In this document: in pieces, positions 24,366 to 32,870 of the stretch
How positions within the stretch are numbered: position 1 is the stretch's first letter
Layout of the letters: every line of letters begins with the position of its first letter
Assembly: GCA_947164965.1 (NCBI GenBank)
Contig: CAMUYR010000021.1
Location: forward strand, 1 to 55,080
Direction of reading: 5' to 3'
DNA length: 55,080 nt
Source: an uncultured Prevotella sp.
GTDB lineage: Bacteria; Bacteroidota; Bacteroidia; Bacteroidales; Bacteroidaceae
Program-made: the position numbers and the translations under genes
The notes under the pieces: generated by a model
Told to the model about the DNA's origin: nothing
Database searches by the model: none
What the model saw: the letters and a program-made list of their open reading frames with translations, nothing else

Positions 24366-26369
24366 ATGGGTCACCCATTTGACAAAATATTAAACTGGTA
24401 TTTCACCAAGAATTCACTACCTTATTGGTGCATTTTTTTGATTGACTGTGCCATCGTTATTTTCAGTGGCATGCTGACGTATTGGATCTTTAACAATATG
24501 CAGATGTTGGCTGAGAATGCATTCCGTGGTGTTAATACCATGCTGATATTCACAGCATTAAGTGTCGTCGGTTTTAGAGTTTTTCATACCTATTCCGGCT
24601 TTATGCGCTATTCAAGTTTTGTAGACTTGATGCGTGTAGCTTATGGTAATGGTGTGAATCTGATTCTGGCACTGGTTGCGGAGTATGGCATGTGTTATTT
24701 GCCTAGCGAGTGGTTTGTTCACTTTAACACCACGAGTATCTTCTTGATCTTTATCTTTGCCACACTTTTGATGTGGGCCCTACGTGTGTTTGTCAAGACG
24801 CTTTACGATGTGGCGTTCTCGAATACACGTGCTGTGCGAGTGCTCATCTATGGTGCTATGCAAGGTGGTGTAGGATTGGCTAAGCTTATCCAGGCCCAAC
24901 GTCCCAGAAAATTTGTTGTGAAGGGTTATATCACCCACTTCAAGAAGACCAAGCACCAGGAGATTATGGGTGAGAAGGTTTATTCTGTAGATGAGGACTT
25001 GGCTGAGATTATCAAGAAAAATGATATCGAGGGTGTTTTGGTTTCGCCTTATCGCATCAGGGAATTTCGTGACAATCAAGAGGTACAGGACAAGATAATC
25101 AGTGCAGGTGCAAAGATTTATATGGCACAAAGTGCCAGAGAGATGGAACCCAACGAGGAATTGACATCTGCCGATTTTGGTAAACTGCAGTTGCATGAGG
25201 TCTCTGTAGAAGAGTTGCTGCCACGTTCAGAAATCAAGGTTGACCTTAAATCGGTAGAGGAGCTGCTGAAAGGTCAGCGTGTGCTGATAACAGGCTCTGC
25301 AGGCTCTATCGGTTCTGAGATAGTGCGTCAGGTGGCTCAGTTTAACCCTGCTGCCATGATGCTGATAGATCAGGCTGAGACACCACAGCATGACATCCGA
25401 CTGATGATGGCTAAGGACTATTCATCAATCCCGGCAGAAACCATAGTCACCAGCATCTGTCATGCTCAACGCATGGAGGATATCTTCAAGTCGTTCCGTC
25501 CAGACTACGTGTTCCATGCTGCTGCCTATAAGCATGTGCCAATGATGGAAGACAACCCCTCGGAGGCTGTCATCAACAACATCATGGGTACGAAGATTAT
25601 TGCAGACCTGAGTGTGAAATACGGTGTCAAGAAGTTTGTGATGGTATCGACAGATAAGGCTGTGAACCCCACGAATGTGATGGGTTGTTCTAAGCGTATC
25701 TGCGAGATCTATGTGCAGAGTCTTGATCAGGCTATCAAGGAGAAAAAGGTGGCCAGCCACATGTTGGCACTGAGCAATAAGGAGAGCTTTATCACTGCCT
25801 CACAAATGGGTGGACCTATGGCCAGAACACAGTTTGTTACTACAAGATTTGGTAATGTGTTAGGATCTAATGGTTCGGTTATTCCATTGTTTAGGGAGCA
25901 GATTAAGAATGGAGGGCCCGTTACCGTGACAGACGAGCGTATTGTACGTTTCTTCATGCTGATACCTGAGGCTTGTAAGCTGGTGTTGGAAGCTGGTACC
26001 AAGGGTAATGGTGGCGAGATTTTTGTATTTGATATGGGTAAACCAGTGAAGATTGCTGATCTGGCTAAGCGTATGATTAAGCTCTCTGGTGCCAAGAACG
26101 TAGAGATTAAGTTTACTGGCTTGCGTCCTGGTGAGAAGCTCTACGAGGAGGTACTGAATGAGTTGGAGGGTACCAAGCCTACGTTCCATGAGAAGATCCG
26201 CATTGCAGAGGTTCGTGAATATGACTACGATGCTGTCTGTAAACAGATAGATGCTCTTATCGAGATTTCAAGGAAATATGAAGACATGGCCACTGTGGCT
26301 AAGATGAAGGAGATAGTTCCTGAGTATAAGTCGAATAACTCTGTTTACGAGAAACTCGATAAGAAGTAA
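24366..26369 (+). CDS. CapD/FlaA1-like nucleotide-sugar 4,6-dehydratase
   Basis: 667 residues, the length of the large membrane-bound class (WbpM, PglF, CapD). Four hydrophobic helices lie in the first 150 residues. A CoA-binding-like domain with RVLIYGAMQGGVGLAKLI follows. The catalytic dehydrogenase domain has VLITGSAGSIGSEIV, VFHAAAYKHVPMME, MVSTDKAVNPTNVMGCSKR, TTRFGNVLGSNGSVIPLF, RFFMLIPEA and GLRPGEKLYEE. These enzymes convert UDP-GlcNAc to a 4-keto-6-deoxy sugar for capsule or O-glycans. It has its own promoter; its stop is one base before the next ATG. Confidence 0.88.
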   Translation: MGHPFDKILNWYFTKNSLPYWCIFLIDCAIVIFSGMLTYWIFNNMQMLAENAFRGVNTMLIFTALSVVGFRVFHTYSGFMRYSSFVDLMRVAYGNGVNLILALVAEYGMCYLPSEWFVHFNTTSIFLIFIFATLLMWALRVFVKTLYDVAFSNTRAVRVLIYGAMQGGVGLAKLIQAQRPRKFVVKGYITHFKKTKHQEIMGEKVYSVDEDLAEIIKKNDIEGVLVSPYRIREFRDNQEVQDKIISAGAKIYMAQSAREMEPNEELTSADFGKLQLHEVSVEELLPRSEIKVDLKSVEELLKGQRVLITGSAGSIGSEIVRQVAQFNPAAMMLIDQAETPQHDIRLMMAKDYSSIPAETIVTSICHAQRMEDIFKSFRPDYVFHAAAYKHVPMMEDNPSEAVINNIMGTKIIADLSVKYGVKKFVMVSTDKAVNPTNVMGCSKRICEIYVQSLDQAIKEKKVASHMLALSNKESFITASQMGGPMARTQFVTTRFGNVLGSNGSVIPLFREQIKNGGPVTVTDERIVRFFMLIPEACKLVLEAGTKGNGGEIFVFDMGKPVKIADLAKRMIKLSGAKNVEIKFTGLRPGEKLYEEVLNELEGTKPTFHEKIRIAEVREYDYDAVCKQIDALIEISRKYEDMATVAKMKEIVPEYKSNNSVYEKLDKK

Positions 26370-26370
26370 G

Positions 26371-27042
26371 ATGAAGGAATCACTGTTTTTTGAACTGATA
26401 CAGGTATCTGTTGGAAAACTAAATTGCCTGAGTAGGGGAGCAGAACCAGAAGAGTGGCTGCAGTTTCACGATATTGCCCTTCAGCAAAGGATAGAAGGCA
26501 TTTGCTACGTGGGTGTGCAGCGCTTGTTTGAGTTTGGCCTGCGTGCTCCTCAGGATGTGAGCATCGACTGGATGGCAGAAGCAGAGGATCTGCGCGAACA
26601 GAACGAGCAGAATAACAAGAAGGCTCCTGTGGTGCGCTATTATCCAGAAGAGCTGAAAGACCTGCGTCAGATTCAGAAAGACAGACTGGCTAATGTTACG
26701 AAGATAACCATCAATGATCTCTATCAGCTGTATTTGCATCGTCATTTGGATCTGGGTGCACTGATAGACTATTATTATACGCTGCAACAGACACAAGGCA
26801 AATACGAACAACTGAAAAGTATGGGTATACTGAATCATGTGGGTATTCGCCGTTTTGCGCGTGGTCTGATGTGGATGCTTCAGGAGACCATAGGGATGGA
26901 ACAAAGCAATATGCCTTTCGAACCACTGGAAAAAGAAGGACGCTTCCTGCTGAACGATATCATGCAGAAAGCGTCGAAACTAGATCACTGGAAACACGCG
27001 CTGACTACTTATCCTCTTGGAATAATGGGTCTTCGGGCATAA
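26371..27042 (+). CDS. PF14907-like protein without the catalytic core
   Basis: 223 residues. Its first 90 residues align with the nucleotidyltransferase at 14031 (LFFELIQVS against LFELLRSAL; EEWLQFHDIALQQRIEGICY against KDWECIYLLSQRQSVTGVLW; an AE-LREQNEQNN helix). Its last 120 residues match the helical end (LYQLYLHRHLDLGALIDYYYTLQ; GIRRFARGLMWMLQETIGM). The middle with GDIDIW and the LKG strand is missing, so it cannot be an active nucleotidyltransferase. It begins one base after the dehydratase stop and its last 38 nt overlap the convergent peptidase gene. An internal deletion is likely; a retained structural role is possible. Confidence 0.6.
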   Translation: MKESLFFELIQVSVGKLNCLSRGAEPEEWLQFHDIALQQRIEGICYVGVQRLFEFGLRAPQDVSIDWMAEAEDLREQNEQNNKKAPVVRYYPEELKDLRQIQKDRLANVTKITINDLYQLYLHRHLDLGALIDYYYTLQQTQGKYEQLKSMGILNHVGIRRFARGLMWMLQETIGMEQSNMPFEPLEKEGRFLLNDIMQKASKLDHWKHALTTYPLGIMGLRA

Positions 27043-28402
27043 CCATGATGGGTTTCTGCTCGTAGTCCTTCAGCAGTTTCTCAGAGACATACTGCTTGTC
27101 GACCACCAATCGGAACATATACTCACGGAACCAACGGGCTGTCATGATGAGACATCCCTGCTGTCCCCATGATGCTCCCCAGGAATTCTCGACCTTCCAC
27201 TTCAGGGGTTCTCCGTTCATATCCAGATCAACAGCTGTGAGCGTCATAGCATGTGTGCTGCCACTATCGAATGTAGAGATGCGCTCAGCCTTTGTCATAT
27301 TAAAAGAGGTGTTGAACAGCGAGGCATAATCGAAATTATCGATATCGCTATAGCCGCGCTTACGATCCAACTGCTTACCCACATCATAGCTGGAATAGAG
27401 CTTGCGACCATCCTTCAGTGAGGCAATGGCCAGTGTCTCGATATCCTCCGTTGGCAGATTGAGGTATTTCCAGTTGTGACCATCGTAGGTATGACGGTCA
27501 TATTCTACCTCATAGGTCTTGTAGTATTCACGACGAGGATCGTTCATTACCATGATAAACGAACCATTCAGCGGACCACCCACAATCTCCTGATAGAACT
27601 CCTTTGGCGTATACTTCTTAGGGGCACTGATGGCTTTGCCGTTCTTGCCCTTGAAGGCATAAGTAAACTCCTTGACTGGTTCGCCTAAAGTGATGACTAA
27701 CATGTGGTAAACCTCAGAGAGCATCTCTGTCTTGCGTTGTTGGATATCCTTAGCCTTCTTGCCGTCACTGACCATCTTGCGCAGCTCCAAGCCAAACTCA
27801 CGCAGTTTCGACTTGATGATACTGGCCATCTTCGAGGTATTCTCTGCCGAGAAGGTTTCTGGCTGAATACTGGAGGGCACCAAACCATACTTCTCTGCCA
27901 GGTCAGCAACACCACAGAAGGTACCACCATCGCTAATGGGATAATGGAAGAAGAACTGTACACGCTGGTCATCAATGGGTTTCTTACCCGTGTCGATAAC
28001 CCCCTGAAGCATCAGGTTCGACTTCTCCAACTGGTCGTAGAAGAAGAGATAGTCCTGTGAGAGGTCTACCGTTAGTGAATCGGTACGTTTGGCAAAATTG
28101 GCACGCAGCACATTCAGTCCACTGAACATCCAGCAACGACCACTCGACTTCTGATCAGTGATAGACTGTTTCTTGGTCTCTACACTGAAATAGGTATCCA
28201 AATCGCCAGCCTTTGCCTGATTCTTAGCTAACGCATCGATAGAGTTGGCAGCCAAAGCATTGCGCAAGGCACGATCAGAAGCTGTTGGCGCATTCTGCTG
28301 CTGTATCTTCTGGAGCATCTGCGCTGAGATACCACCATCCTTGGTCTGGGCAGAGGCTGCTAAAGCGCAGCCTACTGCCATGAGGCACAATATCTTTCTC
28401 AT
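27005..28402 (-). CDS. Exported C1 family peptidase (aminopeptidase C / bleomycin hydrolase-like)
   Basis: 465 residues. Signal peptide MRKILCLMAVGCALAASAQ. Catalytic Cys in SSGRCWMFSGLN, oxyanion Gln in ITDQKS, His in DSGSTHAMTLTAVD and Asn in KVENSWGASWG: the complete papain-type triad in PepC/bleomycin-hydrolase context. PepC enzymes are usually cytoplasmic; this one is probably periplasmic. Its ATG follows the TAA of the upstream M48 gene with no gap, so the two are co-translated. Its end overlaps the convergent gene by 38 nt. Confidence 0.9.
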   Translation of the reverse strand: MRKILCLMAVGCALAASAQTKDGGISAQMLQKIQQQNAPTASDRALRNALAANSIDALAKNQAKAGDLDTYFSVETKKQSITDQKSSGRCWMFSGLNVLRANFAKRTDSLTVDLSQDYLFFYDQLEKSNLMLQGVIDTGKKPIDDQRVQFFFHYPISDGGTFCGVADLAEKYGLVPSSIQPETFSAENTSKMASIIKSKLREFGLELRKMVSDGKKAKDIQQRKTEMLSEVYHMLVITLGEPVKEFTYAFKGKNGKAISAPKKYTPKEFYQEIVGGPLNGSFIMVMNDPRREYYKTYEVEYDRHTYDGHNWKYLNLPTEDIETLAIASLKDGRKLYSSYDVGKQLDRKRGYSDIDNFDYASLFNTSFNMTKAERISTFDSGSTHAMTLTAVDLDMNGEPLKWKVENSWGASWGQQGCLIMTARWFREYMFRLVVDKQYVSEKLLKDYEQKPIMVMPEDPLFQEDK

Positions 28403-29287
28403 TTACTTCTTTTTAGTCGTCTTTTTTGTGGTGGTCTTTTTCTTTGTAGTAGTGGTGGTCTTCTTGGTGGTAGTCGTCTGAGGCTTATAGTACTGCTTAG
28501 CCTCTGGCAACCACTGCTGAATCTGCTGTACACGAGTAGCATCACTGGGGTGATCGCTAAACAGACTGTTGCTGCCTGTTCCCTTTGCTGCCATTCGCTG
28601 CCAGAAGTTGACAGCAACCTCAGGATTATAGCCCGCCATCGCTGCAAAGATGAGTCCGATATGATCGGCCTCGCTCTCCTGTTTGCGAGAGAAACCTGAT
28701 GTCAGCAACTGACCTCCTAACTGATGACCCAACGCAATGAGTTGCTGGGTGCCAGAACTAAGGCCAGCACCTGAGAGAATGGCGCTCAGGGCCTGTGCCC
28801 CATACTGCTCCTTATAAGCGTTGCTCAGACGCTCTGCAGAGTGGCGAGCTACCGCATGAGCTACCTCATGACCAAGCACTATGGCCAGTGATGCTTCGTC
28901 CTGAGTGACAGGAAGCAGACCTTCGTACACCACAATCTTACCGCCAGGCATACACCAGGCATTCACCTCGTTGTTCTGCACCAGGTTGAATTCCCAGGCA
29001 TAGTTCTTCAGGTCGTCACCCAGACCATTGGCCTTCATATAGCTCTCAACAGCAGAGGCTATACGCTGACCTACACGCTTCACCATAGCCGTATTAGTAG
29101 CATTGGTAGAAGGTTTGGCGGTCTTCATGTACTGACCATACTGTTCGTAAGAAAGACTGAGCACCTGTTCATCGGTAACGCCCCAAAGAGATTGTGAACG
29201 ACCAGTGATGGGTACTTTAGAAGTGGTGCCACAACTGACAAGCATCAGTGTGAGCATCAGTAGCATAAGAAAATTTACCTTTTTCAT
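28403..29287 (-). CDS. M48 family metalloprotease lipoprotein
   Basis: 294 residues. Lipoprotein signal MLMLTLMLVSCGTTSK (lipobox Cys). The zinc motif is VLGHEVAHAVARHSAERL (HExxH), with the third ligand Glu in QESEADHIGLIFAAMAGYNP. This is the BepA/LoiP-like periplasmic class that handles outer-membrane protein quality. The last 30 residues after YYKPQ are only Thr and Lys, encoded by a simple DNA repeat. Such a basic, flexible tail is unusual for the family and may bind peptidoglycan, lipopolysaccharide or nucleic acid, or may be slippage-derived. The stop abuts the next ATG. Confidence 0.88.
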   Translation of the reverse strand: MKKVNFLMLLMLTLMLVSCGTTSKVPITGRSQSLWGVTDEQVLSLSYEQYGQYMKTAKPSTNATNTAMVKRVGQRIASAVESYMKANGLGDDLKNYAWEFNLVQNNEVNAWCMPGGKIVVYEGLLPVTQDEASLAIVLGHEVAHAVARHSAERLSNAYKEQYGAQALSAILSGAGLSSGTQQLIALGHQLGGQLLTSGFSRKQESEADHIGLIFAAMAGYNPEVAVNFWQRMAAKGTGSNSLFSDHPSDATRVQQIQQWLPEAKQYYKPQTTTTKKTTTTTKKKTTTKKTTKKK

Positions 29288-29324
29288 TTTTATTTAGTTT
29301 TTTGTGATTTGATGTTCCAATCTG

Positions 29325-29332
29325 CAAATATA
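29325..29332 (-). promoter_or_regulatory. -7 element of the M48-C1 operon
   Basis: TATATTTG on the minus strand, 37 nt before the M48 ATG. Confidence 0.6.
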
Positions 29333-29375
29333 CGGAATAAAAATGATATTTGCAAGTTTTTTTCGTGTTTTTGCT

Positions 29376-29405
29376 TGCATAGTTGCAAAAAAAAACTTAA
29401 CTTTG
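29376..29405 (+). promoter_or_regulatory. Promoter of the B12 operon
   Basis: TTG at 29376-29378 and TAACTTTG at 29398-29405, 19-bp spacer. The riboswitch begins a few bases downstream. Confidence 0.7.
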
Positions 29406-29411
29406 CATCGC

Positions 29412-29545
29412 ATTAGGTTAGGGAATGGGGTGTGAATCCCCAACTGTCCCGCAGCTGTAAGCAGTATGAAAGGGTGCAAACACCATGTCACTGATATTGT
29501 TGGGAAGACGTTTGCAATAACACTGCAAGTCAGAATACCTGCCTT
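29412..29545 (+). ncRNA. Cobalamin riboswitch
   Basis: Conserved elements in order: GGTTAGGGAA, GGTGTGAATCCC, ACTGTCCCGCAGCTGTAAGC, GTCACTG, GGGAAG, and the B12 box GCAAGTCAGAATACCTGCC. It binds adenosyl- or aquocobalamin in the leader RNA of the btuB operon; high cobalamin should lower expression. The region after the core forms a further hairpin (GCCGCCC near 29551 with GGGCG near 29589) and a terminator. Confidence 0.93.
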
Positions 29546-29616
29546 TTGCATCTGCCGCCCAAATGATTCTCTGGGGTTAGAACAGAAGGGCGAATACGTG
29601 TATTATTATATAAGTC

Positions 29617-29653
29617 GGGAGACTTATGTCGTGAGACAAAGGTCTCCCTTTTT
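29617..29653 (+). terminator. Riboswitch-controlled terminator
   Basis: Stem GGGAGAC (29617-29623) / GTCTCCC (29642-29648) followed by TTTTT, between the riboswitch and the btuB start. The position suggests the riboswitch acts at least partly by termination. Confidence 0.75.
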
Positions 29654-29697
29654 AATGGAGTAAAAACTTTTTAAAGCGTCAAGAAACAAATAAAGTG

Positions 29698-31680
29698 ATG
29701 AAATACTTCATCATGATGATATTAGCACTGGCATTCTATGCAGGAAGGGCCCAACAGCCACAAAGAAGCCGGTTTGACAGCATCCAAAAAGTAGATGAGG
29801 TCGTGATTACCAGTCGCTATAATCATAGGGAGGTTATTCCATCGCAAACACTCACAGGTGCACAACTGGAGAAACTCTCGAGTCATAGTGTGGCTGATGC
29901 CTTGAGATATTTTGCAGGACTACAGCTGAAGGACTATGGAGGGGTAGGAGGTATCAAGACTGTTAACATCCGTTCGATGGGTACCAATCATCTGGGTATC
30001 AGCTATGATGGTATAGAACTGGGTAATGCACAGAACGGACAGATAGACCTGGGGCAGTTCTCGTTGGACAATGTTGAGGAAATCACCGTGTTTAATGGTC
30101 AGAAGAGTGCTCTGCTACAGCCTGCCAGCGATTTTGGACATGCAGGATCGGTCTATATCCGTACCCGTGCCCCAAGGTTTGCATCAGGCGAGAGCTATCA
30201 TCTGAAATTCAAGGCCAAATATGCTTCCAGCGATCTGTTGAAGCTTTCCGCCTTATGGGAACAGCGTCTGTCTCATAAGGTAAGCAGTTCGCTATCTTTA
30301 GAAGGACTGAATGCCTCAGGTAAATATAAGTTCCGCTATCGTCGTAAACGTCAGGATGGCAGTGTGGCCTATGATACTACTGCTACCCGTCAGAATGGTG
30401 ACATCTGGGCATTCAGGGCTGAAGGTAATCTGCATGGTATGCTGGATGAGGGATTCTGGAAGCTGAAGGTCTATACCTATCATTCCGAGCGTGGTATTCC
30501 TGGAGCTATTGTCAATAATGTCTGGCGAAGAGGTGAGCGCCAATGGGACCATAATACCTTTGTGCAGGGACGTTGGCAAAAGGAATATGGTCATTGGACG
30601 ACACAAGCTGTGGCGAAATATGCCTATTACGACACACGATATGTGAATCGGGATACTACCCAGCTGAAGGTTGACAACACCTATAAGCAACAGGAGATGA
30701 CGCTCTCTACATCGAACGTCTATCAGCTGTTGCCCCAATGGAGTGCCTCATTGAGCTACGACTTGAAATGGAACCATCTGAAAAGTGATATGCGCCAGTT
30801 TGTGGAACCCACCCGTTGGACACATTATGTCGCTTTGGCCACAGCTTTAGATTTGAATTGGATGAAGGTTCAAGGCTCCATCTTAGGAACGTTTGTGAGA
30901 GATCATACTGATAAGACTGGTACAGCTACACAAACCACCTATACACCCGCCTTGTTCCTGAATGTCTTTCCTTTGGCATCGCACGATCTGTCTATCAGAG
31001 CCTATGCCAAGAAGAGTTTCCGCATGCCAACGTTCAACGACCTGTATTATACGGAGATAGGCAATGCCCTGTTGCGTCCTGAGAGTGCCCTGCAATATAA
31101 TATAGGTATGAGCTACGACCACTCATGGCAAGGTCTCTTCCGCTATTTCCATCTGCAGACAGACATCTATTATAATACGGTACGCGATAAGATTGTGGCC
31201 TATCCCAAGGGCCAGCAGTTCCGTTGGACGATGCTGAATCTGGGCAAGGTACACATCAAGGGTATCGATGTGGAGACTGAGTTGACTATAGTTCCTGTCA
31301 AGGACTTGCTGGTGACAGGCCGTCTGCAATATACCTATCAGGATGCACGTGATGTTACAGATCCTGGCGACTCGTTCTATCGTCACCAGATACCTTATAT
31401 CCCCTGGCATTCAGGATCGGCTATTCTGAATCTGCAATATAAAGATTGGGACTTGAACTACAGTTTTATCTATGCTGGCGAACGCTATAACCAGCAGGAG
31501 AATATCAAGTATAACTACATGCAGCCTTGGTATACCAGCGACCTCTCGTTGGCTTATCGCTATAAGGCTCTCAGGGTGATGGTAGAGGTGAACAATGTGT
31601 TCTCGCAAGACTACGATGTGATCTTGAACTATCCGATGCCCAAGCGTAACTACGGCGTAACGATGGAGGTGAAGATATGA
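29698..31680 (+). CDS. btuB: TonB-dependent outer-membrane cobalamin receptor (BtuB-like)
   Basis: 660 residues from ATG 29698. Signal peptide ending at about AGRAQ; a TonB-box-like VDEVVITSR; plug domain with LEKLSSHSVADALRYFAGLQLKDYGGVGGIKTVNIRSMG; a 22-strand barrel ending in NYGVTMEVKI with aromatic strands such as FNDLYYTEIGN. Vitamin B12 specificity is inferred from the riboswitch directly upstream and from BtuG, BtuF and BtuC downstream. Its stop overlaps the next start (ATGA). Confidence 0.9.
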   Translation: MKYFIMMILALAFYAGRAQQPQRSRFDSIQKVDEVVITSRYNHREVIPSQTLTGAQLEKLSSHSVADALRYFAGLQLKDYGGVGGIKTVNIRSMGTNHLGISYDGIELGNAQNGQIDLGQFSLDNVEEITVFNGQKSALLQPASDFGHAGSVYIRTRAPRFASGESYHLKFKAKYASSDLLKLSALWEQRLSHKVSSSLSLEGLNASGKYKFRYRRKRQDGSVAYDTTATRQNGDIWAFRAEGNLHGMLDEGFWKLKVYTYHSERGIPGAIVNNVWRRGERQWDHNTFVQGRWQKEYGHWTTQAVAKYAYYDTRYVNRDTTQLKVDNTYKQQEMTLSTSNVYQLLPQWSASLSYDLKWNHLKSDMRQFVEPTRWTHYVALATALDLNWMKVQGSILGTFVRDHTDKTGTATQTTYTPALFLNVFPLASHDLSIRAYAKKSFRMPTFNDLYYTEIGNALLRPESALQYNIGMSYDHSWQGLFRYFHLQTDIYYNTVRDKIVAYPKGQQFRWTMLNLGKVHIKGIDVETELTIVPVKDLLVTGRLQYTYQDARDVTDPGDSFYRHQIPYIPWHSGSAILNLQYKDWDLNYSFIYAGERYNQQENIKYNYMQPWYTSDLSLAYRYKALRVMVEVNNVFSQDYDVILNYPMPKRNYGVTMEVKI

Positions 31681-32831
31681 GACGATACCTATTCATATAT
31701 ATAGCACTCGCAGCGTTTCTGTTCAATGCTTGCCGCACTGACGATATCATCGTTTATGCGGAAGAGGAAGATACTGGCGTCAAGACAGAATCGAGCAATG
31801 TGGTGGGTATGTATCTTCTCAACGAGGGTAATATGGGTTCTAATAAATGCACACTCGACTATCTCGATCTCTCAGATTCCACTTATCACTATCTTCGCAA
31901 TATCTATGCTGAGCGTAACCCCAACGAAGTGAAGGAGTTAGGCGATGTAGGCAATGATGCCCAGATATATGGCTCACAACTGTGGCTTGTCATCAATTGT
32001 TCGAACAAGGTGGAAGTTTGTCGTGCCTCTGATGCTGTAAAGATTGGTAAAGTGGATGTGCCCAACTGCCGTTCTGTGACTTTCAGCGATGGTTATGCCT
32101 ACGTGAGTTCTTATGTTGGTCCAGTCGGTATTGGTCAGGATATGCCGTATGGCGAGGTCTATAAGATAGACACGTTGACTCTGCAGGTCGTTGATAAGGT
32201 AACAGTAGGCTATCAGCCTGAGGAATTGACAGTGTTAGATGGGAAACTCTATGTGGCCAACAGTGGTGGATATATGGTTCCTGACTACGATAAGACATTG
32301 AGTGTGATAGATCTGGCGACCTTCAAGGAAGAACGTAAGATCGACATATCCATCAATCTGCATCGTTGTCGTTCAGACCAATATGGACATTTATGGGTGA
32401 CCTCACGTGGTGACTACTACGATGAGCATCCTCGACTGTTCTGTCTGAGTCCGGATGTGAATGGACAGATGCAGGTGACAGATGATCTCGATATCCCCAT
32501 CAGCGATCTGTGTATCGTTGGCGACTCGCTCTACTACTACGGTTCATATTTCAGCTATCTGACGATGGAGAATGTCCGGGAATATGGCATCGTGAATATA
32601 CGTACACACCAGGTAGTGACCAATACCCTCTCGACTGCCAAAGAACTGAACAATATCCGCATGCCCTATGGCATCATCGTGAATCCTCAGAACCGTGATT
32701 TCTATCTGATGGATGCCAAGAACTATGTGTCGAGTGGTGAACTGCTGCATTTCAAAGCCGATGGCAGTTTCGATTATAAGGTACGGACAGGTGATATTCC
32801 AGCCCATGCGGTGTTTTTATGGAAGAAGTAA
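31677..32831 (+). CDS. btuG: BtuG-like surface beta-propeller lipoprotein
   Basis: 384 residues. Lipoprotein signal with lipobox LFNACRTDD. The rest is a YncE/DUF5074-type beta-propeller with repeated blades (VGMYLLNEGNMGSNKCTLDYLDL; AYVSSYVG; YKIDTLTLQVVDKVTVGYQPEELTVLDGKLYVANSG; LSVIDLATFKEERKIDI; GHLWVTSRGDYY). In Bacteroides, BtuG proteins of this fold sit on BtuB and capture cobalamin with very high affinity. Overlap of 4 nt with btuB supports the same role here. Confidence 0.82.
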   Translation: MRRYLFIYIALAAFLFNACRTDDIIVYAEEEDTGVKTESSNVVGMYLLNEGNMGSNKCTLDYLDLSDSTYHYLRNIYAERNPNEVKELGDVGNDAQIYGSQLWLVINCSNKVEVCRASDAVKIGKVDVPNCRSVTFSDGYAYVSSYVGPVGIGQDMPYGEVYKIDTLTLQVVDKVTVGYQPEELTVLDGKLYVANSGGYMVPDYDKTLSVIDLATFKEERKIDISINLHRCRSDQYGHLWVTSRGDYYDEHPRLFCLSPDVNGQMQVTDDLDIPISDLCIVGDSLYYYGSYFSYLTMENVREYGIVNIRTHQVVTNTLSTAKELNNIRMPYGIIVNPQNRDFYLMDAKNYVSSGELLHFKADGSFDYKVRTGDIPAHAVFLWKK

Positions 32832-32870
32832 GATGGAAGAAGTAAGATGTAAGAAGTAAGATGTAAGATA
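32829..32870 (+). repeat. Three tandem 14-bp repeats between two genes
   Basis: Units at 32829-32842, 32843-32856 and 32857-32870, each TAAGATG followed by a purine-rich half, one or two changes between units. The array begins at the stop codon of the btuG-like gene and ends at the next ATG, so the repeat number sets the gap between the genes. Confidence 0.75.

Noticed and set aside
29466..29663. 65-codon gene upstream of btuB
   Set aside because: It lies inside the cobalamin riboswitch and terminator.
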